The notes under the pieces were generated by a model. That model was given only the letters and a program-made list of their open reading frames with translations. It was not told the DNA's origin and searched no databases. Shown piece by piece: positions 16,890-27,113 of a stretch of DNA of 64,000 nt. The stretch's first letter is position 1. Every line of letters starts with the position of its first letter. The DNA is from Coffea arabica (taxonomy: Eukaryota > Streptophyta > Magnoliopsida > Gentianales > Rubiaceae): the NCBI RefSeq assembly GCF_036785885.1, contig NC_092329.1:7130001-7194000 (forward strand). The letters are read 5' to 3'. The position numbers and the translations under genes are program-made.

Positions 16890-18766
16890 TGAATTCTGAG
16901 TCAGCTAACAAAAGGGCCGGTTTGGTTTGGATGAATGGAGACGATCGAGCTGCCTTAGGTTTTTACTACCAGTCCACAAGGTTCTACTGGAATCAGCAGT
17001 GAAGCTTAGACTGGTCGAGCCTAGCAGTTGTTAGCCGGTGAGGCCACTAACTGCAAGCCACGTTTCACTAAATCCTGGGCCGGTTGGAGTTGGACTTGTT
17101 TGGGTTTTCACTTGAATCCAATATTGAGCAATAAGGTCTAGTCAGGACTATTACCTAGGTTAATGCCTGTTGACATGGGCCTCGTTGTAAGTCGAGTCTA
17201 GTCGAGTTTTGAACTTATCAAGTTGAGGTGGAGTTGTTAATGTGCGAACTCGAGTTTGTCGAGCCAAAAAAATGAAATTCGAGCTCAACTCGGCTTAGGA
17301 AAAGAAAAGTTCGAACTCGACTTATTTTTGGCTCGCGAGCAGCTCGAGACGTCAACGCGAATTTCGCTTGACATTCTAACTCGCGAGGAGCTCGAAGTTA
17401 GCTCAATTTTAATTGATGTATGGGTATTTTTATAATTTCACATCAATTCGAACTTTTCGAACGGCTTGTCGAGCAATCCAATCTAACAAATGATTGCTCG
17501 AGTTCGACTCGTACGTATTAACGCTGAGTTTGAACTCGACGTTGACTCAAGCTCTAACTCGAGCTGTTCGATTGCAGCCTTGGTCGACCTTTTGCCTTTT
17601 TTGTTTATACTTCGGTATTGACCAGGAAGATATTCACTACTAATCATGAATAGCAATTATGAGTATCAGATTTTGCATTTTTTAAATTTGGTTTTTTATA
17701 GAAAAAATAATTTCATTAAAATCTACACTAATGGTAGAAATTATATCAATCATACATAAATGCAAACAAATCTGAAGAATAAATACTTAATACTACGAAT
17801 CTAGAAAATTAATATAATATTATACGAAAACTCCAAAAAATCAAAAGATAAATACTTGTAACTCCAAAAAATCAAAAGATAAATACTTGTAACTCCAAGA
17901 TTATTTGTACATCCTTCCAACTATACTACACAATTCCTTCCAGATCTAGTAATCAACTAATTCAAAACCAAGCATTAAGGTGAAATCTGACAACGTAGAT
18001 CTAAGGTGAAATCTGACGAGTTAGATCTAAAGAATATCAGATTCGACAACCAATTTTGAAAAACAAAACACTGAGATCTAATATCAGAAATAGACTAACT
18101 TAGATCTTGTTAGGGTTGTCAAGGAGATCGGATTAGATCTTGTTAGGGTATCGGATTTATATCTAGGAAGTTGGGTTTGTGCTAACCGAATCAATGCTAA
18201 TTTTGGGGGGTGGAGGGAAATGATGATTCTTTTAGATTGTTAGTGGCCATTGAGGTGGTGAGATTGCAAATACATCACGTTAGTGTATATTTGGAGCTAA
18301 ATGGTTGAAATCTATCACAGTCCAAAGCATTGAGATCCGGCCTTCAACCAAACCAGCCTCTTGAGATTACGTTCTCAAATATGCAACTAGGATTTTAGAA
18401 ACCTCTATTCACCCCCCCCCCCCCCCACCAAAAAAAAACAAATGAACTTTGCAGGCAGCAAGAGGTGAGACATAATCAGCTTCACTTCTAGTTAAGCATT
18501 GATGATTTTCAGCAGGTTACGATAGTTCTGACAATTTCTTTTAATGCCACCATTCACCTCAATTTCGAAATAAACTATGAACAGAACCCATAAAATTTTC
18601 TCCCCCCTTTTGGGTTGCATTATCAAATAAAAGTGAAACCCGGAAAGCCAAAATTGAGAACGTACAGTTTATGATCACATAATTTTTTTTTAGATATCAA
18701 CCGTAAATACAAGTTTATTGGCAAATTCGCAAGTGTCTTTTTGCTGGCACTGCAGTAGGATGGGTT
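16890..18766. other. Intergenic region with TCGAG-rich repeat-like segment
   Basis: The first part (to about 17100) is the COX6B promoter side. From about 17180 to 17580 the sequence is saturated with TCGA, GAGCTC and AACTCG words on both strands, a texture common in old plant repeats, but I could not find its ends. The stretch 17640-18200 has short tandem repeats (listed separately). A run of about 15 C lies near 18412-18426. No gene seen. Confidence 0.4.
17829..17896. repeat. Tandem repeat, 31-bp unit, about two copies
   Basis: The unit starts aactccaaaaaatcaaaag and ends aaatacttgt; it is repeated with no visible change and a third start (aactcca) follows. A second small direct repeat, aaggtgaaatctgac, lies at about 17970-18016 with spacing near 31 bases. 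Confidence 0.75.
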
Positions 18767-21700
18767 CTATCTATCCATCCATATAATGCAACGAAGGCTC
18801 TTCCCTTGGAGAAGCAAATCAAATGCCTTATTTATGTCCTCAAAGTTGACTTCGTGTGTTATGAAACCATCCAAACGTAGCTCCTGCCAAATCATCAAAC
18901 AAAAAATAAAAAAGAAGAAGAAGACAGAGAATTGCATCCTGTCATATTGCTTTGAACATATTTAACTCTTGCCCTGTTTTCTTTGCTTCAATGCTTTTCA
19001 TTCACCATACGTGGGAAAAATTTTCCATTTCTTTTATCAACGCTAACTCATTCAAATAACTTTAGAAATGGTCGAAACAAATGAGAATGTAAAATTTTGT
19101 ACCTCCGTCGGTGCTGGTATCAGAGTATTAAATGGTTGATAAAATAAAGCTTTTTTTCTTTTGGCTGATGGGATCCCAAAAAACTGTTTTTTTTTTTTTT
19201 TTTGGGTTGTTGTCTCCACATTACTTTTCAACATTTTCTTTTTGGGATATTTACGTAATTAAAATTAACTTACTTTTTTTAGATACTTTTGAGCCAGGTG
19301 TGGAATATCTTGTTTGGGTTTGATTCCTCCAAGAGTAGCTCCCATTATACTTTTCCCCGTAAGGATCTCAAGAGGGTGGATGCTTAGTGGGCTGCCATGA
19401 AGGTCCGCACCCAATATAACAGTCTTTCCACATCCCTGAACCATTGAACATGCACAAAATCAACATTACACTACATTCCTCACTTGAATCACAATGCATT
19501 ACAACTTTCAGGAATTTTTGTTTAGCAAATTAAAATGGTAGATGATGGTAAAACAATTACGATATATCATGCATAATCAGTAGTCTTAATTAGTATAAAA
19601 AAAAAATCAACACTATCTAATCCGTCTTACACATTTCTTTAGAATTTCCTTCCGACTTTTGTTAAGCAAATAGTGCTGGACAATTTCCAAGAATCCCATT
19701 AATAAATTTGTTAGATTTTCCTTTAAAAAAGAAAAAGGATGAATGGGCTATCGTCTTTGATTGAGTTGATTGTAACTAGTAACTTATAAGGTATCCGTTT
19801 TGCCAACTTAGAATTCCCCCTAATGTTTTAGGGGGAACGAATGGTGTAGGAGTCATGAAATGTATAAAAGTTCTGAAAATTTCATGACATAGAAAATGTT
19901 ATCAAATGAGATTTTTTTTTTTTTTTGTCGCAACGACAACGAAAATGTTATCTGAGGGGAAGGAGAGTCGACGGGAAACTCCGTCGAAGGAAGACACCCG
20001 AAAGTGACAGTCACAATTAAGTGGCAAGTTTTGGTGCTACCAACAGCGCAAGAGGCTGCTGGCGTTATCAAATGAGATATATGGAGAATTGGAGATGGAT
20101 AAAAACATGAAAGAAAAAGGAGGGAAAGAGAGAGAGAAGGAGACCTGCCGAGAACCATCGAAAGCCTCCCTGATGAGGGAAGTTGATCCAACGCACTCGA
20201 AGCAATAATCAGCACCACCATCTGTCATCTCCCGTATTACCTGCTCCATTGTTTTCAAGAAATCATCATCATATTGCTTACCGATGATAACCCTTCACAT
20301 GTACTGCTAAAAATGGATGCTTTATACCTGGCTCACTGAATCTTTCCCACAAGAAGTAGGATTAACAAAATCTGTAACTCCAAACTTCTTAGCTGTCAAA
20401 TTCACACCATTACAGAGCCAAATGAATTGAACACCAAAAAAGAGGAATTAAAATTCGTGCTGTATGGTATAGGAAAATTGAATGTCAGGATCAGAAACCA
20501 AACCAACCAATTTCAAATTTTTCAAGATTCTTATCAATTCCAATAATTTTTGAAGCTCCACGTATCCTTGCTCCCTCTGCAACCTGTTACAATTTAATGT
20601 TGTTGTCATCTTCAGATTACTGAGATGGATACCAAGTGGGGAATGAAAAAGGTAGTAATAAAATGCAATGAAAGAAGAGGAGGGGGGGAGGGATGGTTGG
20701 GGGGGCCAAGAAAACTTTGGACCAAACAACTCTTATCAACTTCAGACTATAAATAATCTAGAAAACAAAGGGACCGAACAGTTCTTATCAACTTCAGACT
20801 AATTAAGTGAGATCTTAGATTAGAAATACATGAACAAAAGATTAAAGAGTTGAAGGCCAAGACTAATGCTACCGCAAGTCCCACTGTTCCAAGTCCAAAA
20901 ATTGCTACCGTAGAGCCCTCCTCAATCTGTGCAGCCTTCATTGTAGCACCAACTCCTGCAGTAGGTCGACCATCGATAAATTGCTCAAACCTTACATTCA
21001 ACTTCTCCCTTTGGGAACAAATTCCCCAGAGATTGTGCAAGAATTAATGGTGACCTATATATAGGTTCATATATAACTTAAAACATGTTGATTTCTTGGA
21101 ATTCTTGTGACTTCTCCATCGCGAAAAGCTCGGATTGTACGAGGAAGCCAAAAGAAATCGAAAAATCTGCCAACCAAAACATTGCCTAATAATAGGAGCA
21201 GAATTGAGATAAGTTTGATTCTAATAGTCCATGATCATGTGACTAACCCGTGGTCACGCCACAGCTGAGCAAGCAGGCTTTGTCTACTGGAACCTCAGGG
21301 CTGATTTTCACAAGATGCGTCATATCCACCACAGTATATTCAGAAAAGCTAGAAGCAAAAAGGAAGTGATGCAAAGGCTGTCCATCCTTGTCCAAAAACC
21401 TGCTACTTCCATCCCTTGGCATCGCATTGAGTGATGCAGCTGGGAATTTGGTGCAAGCATTGCCCTTAAATTTGCAATCCCTGCATTCTCCACAGTTCCT
21501 CTGCACTACTGGTAGTACTAAATCCCCTGCTTTTACTTCCACCACATTTTCCCCCACACTCTCAACAATCCTATGACCAAGAGCACAAGAAATTCGATTT
21601 CACAGTCAAGAAGATACGCTAGTAGCAAGCAACAAGTTCCAGAGATACGAAAGAAGTGCATAATTACCCGGCTGCTTCGTGACCAAAAATTCCTGGGAAA

Positions 21701-22107
21701 AATGAGAATGGCCCCTAAGAAATCATATGAAAATAATGCCTCAGAAAGAAATTCATTCAGACTAAAAAATGGTATTCAGATAAGCATGTTTTGGTGGGAC
21801 TAACGGACTCTGATCGCCAGAAGCTAATATCACCGTGACAAAGGGACGTGCAAATAATCTTGACTCGAACCTCCCCAATCTTGGGAGGAGCTACTTGAAT
21901 CTCTTCCATCACTAGGGGCTCTCCAGCTCCTCTGCATACCGCAGCTGTGGGATCATGTATCGTGCAACAACTGATCTAATTAGCCATAATTAACATATAA
22001 GAACCATGATAAAATAATGAAATCAGAACTGTTCAGCGGATAGTTTTAGATGAACCTCTGCATCTTATGGGCTTTCCTGCGGTATCTGACCGGAATTTGG
22101 CTTCCAT
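18767..22107 (-). CDS. Zinc-binding alcohol dehydrogenase-like protein (MDR family, plant ADH-like 1-3/7 group)
   Basis: Ten exons in transcript order: 22107-22056, 21944-21805, 21714-21668, 21570-21248, 20955-20873, 20583-20508, 20392-20328, 20240-20145, 19435-19274, 18883-18767; 386 aa, the usual length. The family oxidises alcohols or related hydroxy compounds with NAD; the substrate of this subgroup is not established. Visible residues: catalytic-zinc ligands Cys53 and His76 (GHEAAG) and a third Cys in LLSCGVTTG; structural-zinc cysteines 106, 109, 112, 119 (CGECRDC..C), with the last gap one residue shorter than usual; Rossmann motif [13 protein letters not shown]. Position 55, after Cys-His, is Gly where active ADHs have Thr or Ser. 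The C-terminus LRCIIWMDR resembles AT1G22440 (from memory). A retroposon sits in the intron at 19436-20144. Confidence 0.93.
19913..20063 (-). mobile_element. SINE-like retroposon in ADH-like intron, 15-bp target duplication
   Basis: A 151-bp insert starts with a T run on the plus strand (a poly-A tail on the minus strand). It is bounded by perfect 15-bp direct repeats gttatcaaatgagat at 19898-19912 and 20064-20078. Length, tail and duplication are those of a short non-LTR retroposon moved by LINE machinery. I could not identify clear A and B boxes, so the SINE family is open. Confidence 0.8.
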
Positions 22108-23298
22108 GACGACTGGGTGTATTTTTCTTTTCTTTTCCTTTTCCTTGCTTCCGTGCGTTTTTTCTTCTGTTTGATAGGGTGTAGTAAAATATTTTTATTA
22201 ACATATAGACAAAAGGGAGCCACAGGCAATTGAAAGTTTCATGGTCCAACCTACTACTCCCGTGAGGCGTGAGTGAGTTTTACAGTCTGCTTGACTGAAG
22301 CGCATATTGCAGTTGACCTTTCGATCCTTTCTCCTTTTGGACACGTGCTACTTGTTTCTTATTTCTCTGTTACTGTTTCTACCCTAAATGCAGTCCCCAT
22401 AGCCCTTGACAAGAAGCTCAGGCTAGAGCAGTAAACCAGTCAGCCGAGTTTTGACTTAATCGAATCAAATTTTAATTTAATTTTATTAAACTCAACTTCG
22501 ATTTCAAATTTAGTGAATTTTTAATATAAAATTCGAACTGAAGTTCAATCTCAAATTTGAAGCTCGTCGAATTCGCGCTCGATTTACAACGTTTGACTCC
22601 CACGGTACTTGGTTATATATATGGGTAATTTGGGTACCGGGATTCTCGGAGTAGCGCTGCTCCTCTTTCGCCTATGTGGTGTCTGACTGCTCGTGGACAC
22701 TAATGTAGCAGAAGTAACTCTCGTTGATTCCTCTTACTTTCACCCATTTTAATAGTTTTGTTCATCTATCTCCTCGTTGATTGTGTAAAAAAGTGATTAG
22801 GAGGCAATCTATGGTTGTTTGGGCAGTGCAGCGGCAATTCGCTATAATGGTTGTATGGGGAATCTTTTTATAATGACTAATTATTCGGAAAAAATTATGC
22901 AAGTACTATAGAATAGCATCATCAATTGATTAAAAAAAAATCATGCATGTGGCTTGTGATTCTACAAGGTGCAAAAAAAATAACATCATCAATTGACTGA
23001 AAGAAAAAATCGTCTGATTGAGACCAACATTAATTAAAATTTTTTTTTTTTTGTGACAGTATATCGGATCACGAAATACTTGAATCTTTACTCGTTTGTT
23101 TTTTCATACATCTTCTTCCCTACTAATTTGAAACGCCAAAAAAATCTGCACGTCAAATTTTTGCACTGGCATGAACGCTGAAAAGTCTCTTGGATTGAAT
23201 ACCGGCTCTCTAATGGTGATCTTTACTGTAGCTGACCAATTATTAGCTAGCAGGACAATCTCCTAAAAAATATGAAGAAAGGTGTTCTATTTAATTTA
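22108..23298. other. ADH-like promoter side and intergenic DNA
   Basis: AT-rich intergenic sequence. At about 22430-22600 is a segment with AATTCGA, TCGAA and CTCGTCGAATTCG words similar in texture to 17180-17580, possibly a decayed copy of the same repeat. No gene recognised. Confidence 0.4.
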
Positions 23299-23615
23299 GG
23301 GTTAATACCACTTTGTCCCCCCAAATTTTGGACGATTACTCACTTCAGTCCCTAAACTTCAAAATGGGACATTTAAATCCCTAAACTTATAAATATCTCC
23401 CACTTAAGGAAAATTGTTAACAAATCCTGAATGCCGTTGGTGGTCGAAGTGTCCCATTTTATAAGGATTTAGGGATTTAAGTGTCTCATTTTATAAGTTT
23501 AGGGACTTAAGTGGGAAGTATTTATAAGTTTAGGGATTTAAGTGTCCCATTTTGAAATTTAGGGACTAAAGTGGGTAATCGTCCAAAATTTGGGAGGACA
23601 AAGTGGAATTAACCC
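23299..23615. mobile_element. Foldback MITE, Mutator (MULE) type, 9-bp TSD
   Basis: A 317-bp element begins gggttaataccactttgt and ends in the near-perfect reverse complement (acaaagtggaattaaccc); the inverted arms run through ccaaattttggacgatta and beyond, with further internal repeats of the phrase tttagggacttaagtg. Perfect 9-bp target duplications tttaattta lie at 23290-23298 and 23616-23624. A 9-bp duplication with long inverted repeats points to a non-autonomous Mutator-like element. Confidence 0.9.
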
Positions 23616-23659
23616 TTTAATTTATGATGTACGTGATCTAAGAAAAAGGTAAAGAAAAT

Positions 23660-23685
23660 GAGAGAGAGAGAGAGAGAGAGAGAGG
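23660..23685. repeat. (GA)n microsatellite
   Basis: About 13 uninterrupted GA units. Confidence 0.9.
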
Positions 23686-25224
23686 GAGAATTAGAGAAAA
23701 GCAATTTTGAGTTGGATATGTGCCGGTTCTGGGGGGGTTGGGTTGGGTAGATATAAGTCTCCTGGGAGGCCTCCAAAAGTTGCCGGCTTTTGGAGGTTCT
23801 TCTAGGGTTTAGGTTTGTAAAAGCCGTAACTTTAACTTCGGTTAGAAAAGGTCAAGAGTTGGATATGTGCACCACCAACGAACAAGTCAAAAACGCATGC
23901 TTGTTCATAATTTCAAATCAAATGTTCCATATGCTCACAGAGATGGGCAGGTAATGCAGGCATCCGGTTTTTGACCGGGGAAGTCAGCAAAATAAGTCGA
24001 CTTTTTTTTTAAAAAAATGAGGGACCATTTTGACTGATTTTAAATGCGAGAAATTAAAATTTTTTTTTAAATGTGGAGGACCAAATTGATGTGATGTTAG
24101 TACTTTTAATTTCAATTTTGTCCTCTCAACTTTGAAATTCAAATTTGAATCCAATGTGAAGCAAAGGTAAAGATAGGGATAATATTTTTTAAAAAAATCA
24201 AAAATAAATTTTACTTTAATAATATGACAAACATTTTCAACATCATAAAATAAAAAGTATGATACTCTTAATAGGTGCAAAGAAGTAGCTTGTTACCAAA
24301 GATGGAAAAGTGTGTTTAGATTATAAATTATTTGAGATAATTTTGTGAAAAAAGTACTGCAGCACTTTTTTGATACGATGTAGGTGAAATAAAAAGGTGA
24401 TTGGAAAATATGTTGATGATACAAGCAAATCAGTGTGTGTAAATAAGGTGTAAATAAAGTATAATTTTTTACAATCCAAACACATATTTCCAAGCAGTGA
24501 CAACATTTGTTATGTTGATTTAGTCAAGAAGACTTTTGTTTTGTTGGTTGACCTCTGAGGGAGGGACCTTCTTGTCATTGTTGGGGATTATTGAGAACAT
24601 TTGTTGAAGATCAAGATCCACTACTGATTCTACATTTTCTACTTAGTCAGCCTAAACTGAAATTTGATTCAATTATTACATTGATCTTTTCTAGACTTGG
24701 ACTTAACGAATTGGCCCTTCACCCTTGCCCTTTAGAGGATTCAAATCATACAATACAAGATGGATGGGCTTTCTCCATCCGGGCATTTGTTGGTAATGCT
24801 ACTAGCGGGTCTGAACTTGATTCGTTTGCAGCTCCATCTTTGTTTTTGCCAAATTCATTAATCCCAGATTCCCCACCCTAAAATAAAAAAAAATGAAACT
24901 AGCTTTAATTTTTAAAAATTAACTTTCATATGGTTTTGATAAATTTATTTGTTATCATTCATTCTCCTTATTAATATTCGGTATATTAGATCAATATCCT
25001 AGGCTTAACTAATTTAATGCTGCCAATATTGCCTTTGGTCCCGACTCCCCTGCCAAAAATAATATTCATGCCATTTGAATTTCACCCAATGAGTTGGAGA
25101 AATTTCACGGTGCCTTTTGGGAATCAATCCTCTATCGTTAATAATGCTTTATGTTTTAATTAATTAAAAAAGTTATAATTTATGATACAAAAAAAAATTG
25201 TAAGTAGTAAAGCATCTAAGCATC
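23686..25224. other. Intergenic AT-rich DNA with a degenerate MITE
   Basis: No gene supported. A 96-codon open frame at 24591-24881 has no recognisable motif. The MITE copy at 24310-24484 is listed separately. Confidence 0.4.
24310..24484. mobile_element. MITE copy (GTGTTTGGAT family), diverged
   Basis: It starts gtgtgtttagattataaatt and ends with the matching inverted end aatccaaacaca. The middle contains the family core in altered form (tgatacgatgtaggtgaaat, aaaaaggtgattggaaaata). Same family as the copies near 26049, 29924, 54916 and 55528. No target duplication is clear. Confidence 0.6.
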
Positions 25225-25823
25225 ATCAAATCTCCAACTTCTCTCTACTACTCCTCTTCTCCAACTTTTCTCTATTGTTCATTTTCTTTGAATCCCTTCC
25301 TCTTCGACAGGGAGGCATGATCTCCCTTCCATAGGTTTCGTTTTTGTAATTTTCTAATAAAGTCTCTCCTAATTTTTCTTAGTAAGAAATATTTGTTTCT
25401 CCTAGGGTTCGTAGTGAGAATTTTTGTTCTCCTAGGAGTTTTTAGTGAGATTTTGTGTTATTTTTCCTTATTTTGTTGTTTAAATTTGAATTTATTTCAG
25501 ATCTGAATTTGTTTCAGATTTGGGTCTATTTGGCAGATCTCATCATCTTTATTGGAATTTATAACTGTTGATTAACAGATTTGACGATTGCAACATGTAC
25601 AGAGTGGGCTGCAGTGATTTATTCTATAAGGAGATGATTTTAAACTTGATTGTATTTTTTAGATTTGTTCTTAATTTCTCAAGTTTTTCGTATCTGTTAA
25701 ATTGCAAATCTACAATTTTAGTACATGTTTTATCTGCCATCAAGGCAACGTTTTATATCAATCGTTCTGGACGATTTCCAGCAATTCGTCAATGAAATAT
25801 ATTTTGTTATAAAAAAAAATCCA
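25225..25823 (+). mobile_element. Poly-A-tailed retroposon, unclassified
   Basis: About 600 bp ending in an A run (25811-25819) and flanked by 9-bp direct repeats ctaagcatc at 25216-25224 and 25824-25832. The 5' part is C/T-rich like a transcript leader and the interior has only short open frames. It may be a processed transcript copy or a truncated LINE. The direct repeats could be coincidence at this length. Confidence 0.5.
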
Positions 25824-26048
25824 CTAAGCATCGGAACTCTATATGCATCTAAGCCTGATTTATGATTAAAAACAAGGAGAACTTCTCCCTCTTCACCCTT
25901 TTTTTTTTCTTTCTTTTTTAAGTGGAAGGGAAAAATGGGAGCAAGAGGATAGAGGTGCCTAGAAAAGAATGTTAATTATGCAGCATCCAATGGGGAAGTT
26001 ACTGATAGTTAAAAAATTTAAAGTACTACATCACTTGGCTACATCACT

Positions 26049-26265
26049 TTGTTTGGATAGGGTATTATTTGAAATATTATTTGGAATAATTACTGTAGCA
26101 TTTTTTGTGATGTGATGTATGTGAGATAAAAAGGTGGTTGGGAATATAAAAAGGTGGGTTGAAAAATGTGTTTATGATGCAAGCGAAATATTATTTGAGA
26201 TAAATTCACTATCCACAAATGTGTTTATGATGCAAGCGAAAAATGTGTTTATTGTGTTTGGAATT
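26049..26265. mobile_element. MITE copy (GTGTTTGGAT family) with internal duplication
   Basis: Begins ttgtttggatagggtattat and contains the family core (attactgtagcattttttgt, gatgtgatgtatgtgagat, aaaaaggtgg). The phrase aatgtgtttatgatgcaag occurs twice about 50 bases apart, so one end seems partly duplicated. The right border is approximate. Confidence 0.6.
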
Positions 26266-26480
26266 GAAAGTTGGAAGGATTTCCAATTCTCATAGTTGCA
26301 TTTATGTCTTGAACATTTAACACAAAACCATGTCAAAATTTTAGAAAAAAAAAGTGCGATTTATTTCATGATTATTATTAAACCACCCCAATTTTTATGT
26401 AATTGAAGAAACCAAAGTAATATGAAAATCAGGTGGCATACCAATACCATTGCATGACATAAAATGAATAAACAGAAGGG

Positions 26481-26612
26481 CTAAGAGCCTAGCATTAGCT
26501 GCTTGTATAGCTCGTGGACCTCCAGCAAAATTTGCCTAAATCCTCTTGTATTAGACGCTTGTAACTTTGCAAGAGATTCTATACAAAGGTCGTCAATTTG
26601 GGCAATCAAAAC
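26481..26612 (-). pseudogene. Orphan exon-like open frame, C-terminal exon relic
   Basis: On the minus strand a potential acceptor (acatag) is followed by an open stretch of 43 codons and a stop. The predicted peptide (VLIAQIDDLCIESLAKLQAS, then residues ending YKQLMLGS) has the balanced composition of real protein. No partner exon was found upstream, and I do not recognise the family. It may be a captured or left-over last exon. Confidence 0.25.
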
Positions 26613-26959
26613 CTATGTCGGCCCAAGCCGAAGATGTTGAACCATCCAAGACTTGTATAATATGAGTGTGAAAATTCTCAAGCCTTTAAGCAGACAATAG
26701 GAAAAGTTAATTCAATGATTGAGATTTTCAAACCATCTCACCTCATCGTTTGAGTTTCATTCATGGTTTCTGTCTCGAGTTACCATTTGCTAAAGCTAGC
26801 ATGTCTCAATCAGATTATTATACTCGGGTAAAAGGGCGTATTGTTAGAGAATTGAGCACAATTTTATGTCGTCAGATCCAACGAAGCTCTCTAAGATATT
26901 CAAGTTTGTCATTTGTCAACCCAACTTCCAAAAAGTCATATTTCAATTTAGCCCATAAA

Positions 26960-27113
26960 ACTGTAATTTTATTTTTAAGAGTTTCTATAGAAAAATATAT
27001 TATAACGATTTGAAATATGTGATGTAACAAAAAGGTGATTGAAAAATATGTTAACGAGAAACGTAAAATTTTTTAATTTTTTTTTTGCAAAAAATCGCAA
27101 TCCAAACATCGGT
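26960..27113. mobile_element. Probable decayed MITE copy (same family)
   Basis: Contains tgaaatatgtgatgtaacaa, aaaaggtgattgaaaaatat and an end aatccaaaca, in the family order. Left end not definable. Confidence 0.4.

Noticed and set aside
17180-17580. TCGAG-rich segment as a named transposon
   Set aside because: No termini or target duplication could be located; only the word composition is unusual.
20956-21040. N-terminal extension of the ADH-like exon (frame open upstream)
   Set aside because: It is intron read-through; the ctgcag acceptor at 20956 restores the conserved TTGVGATMK.
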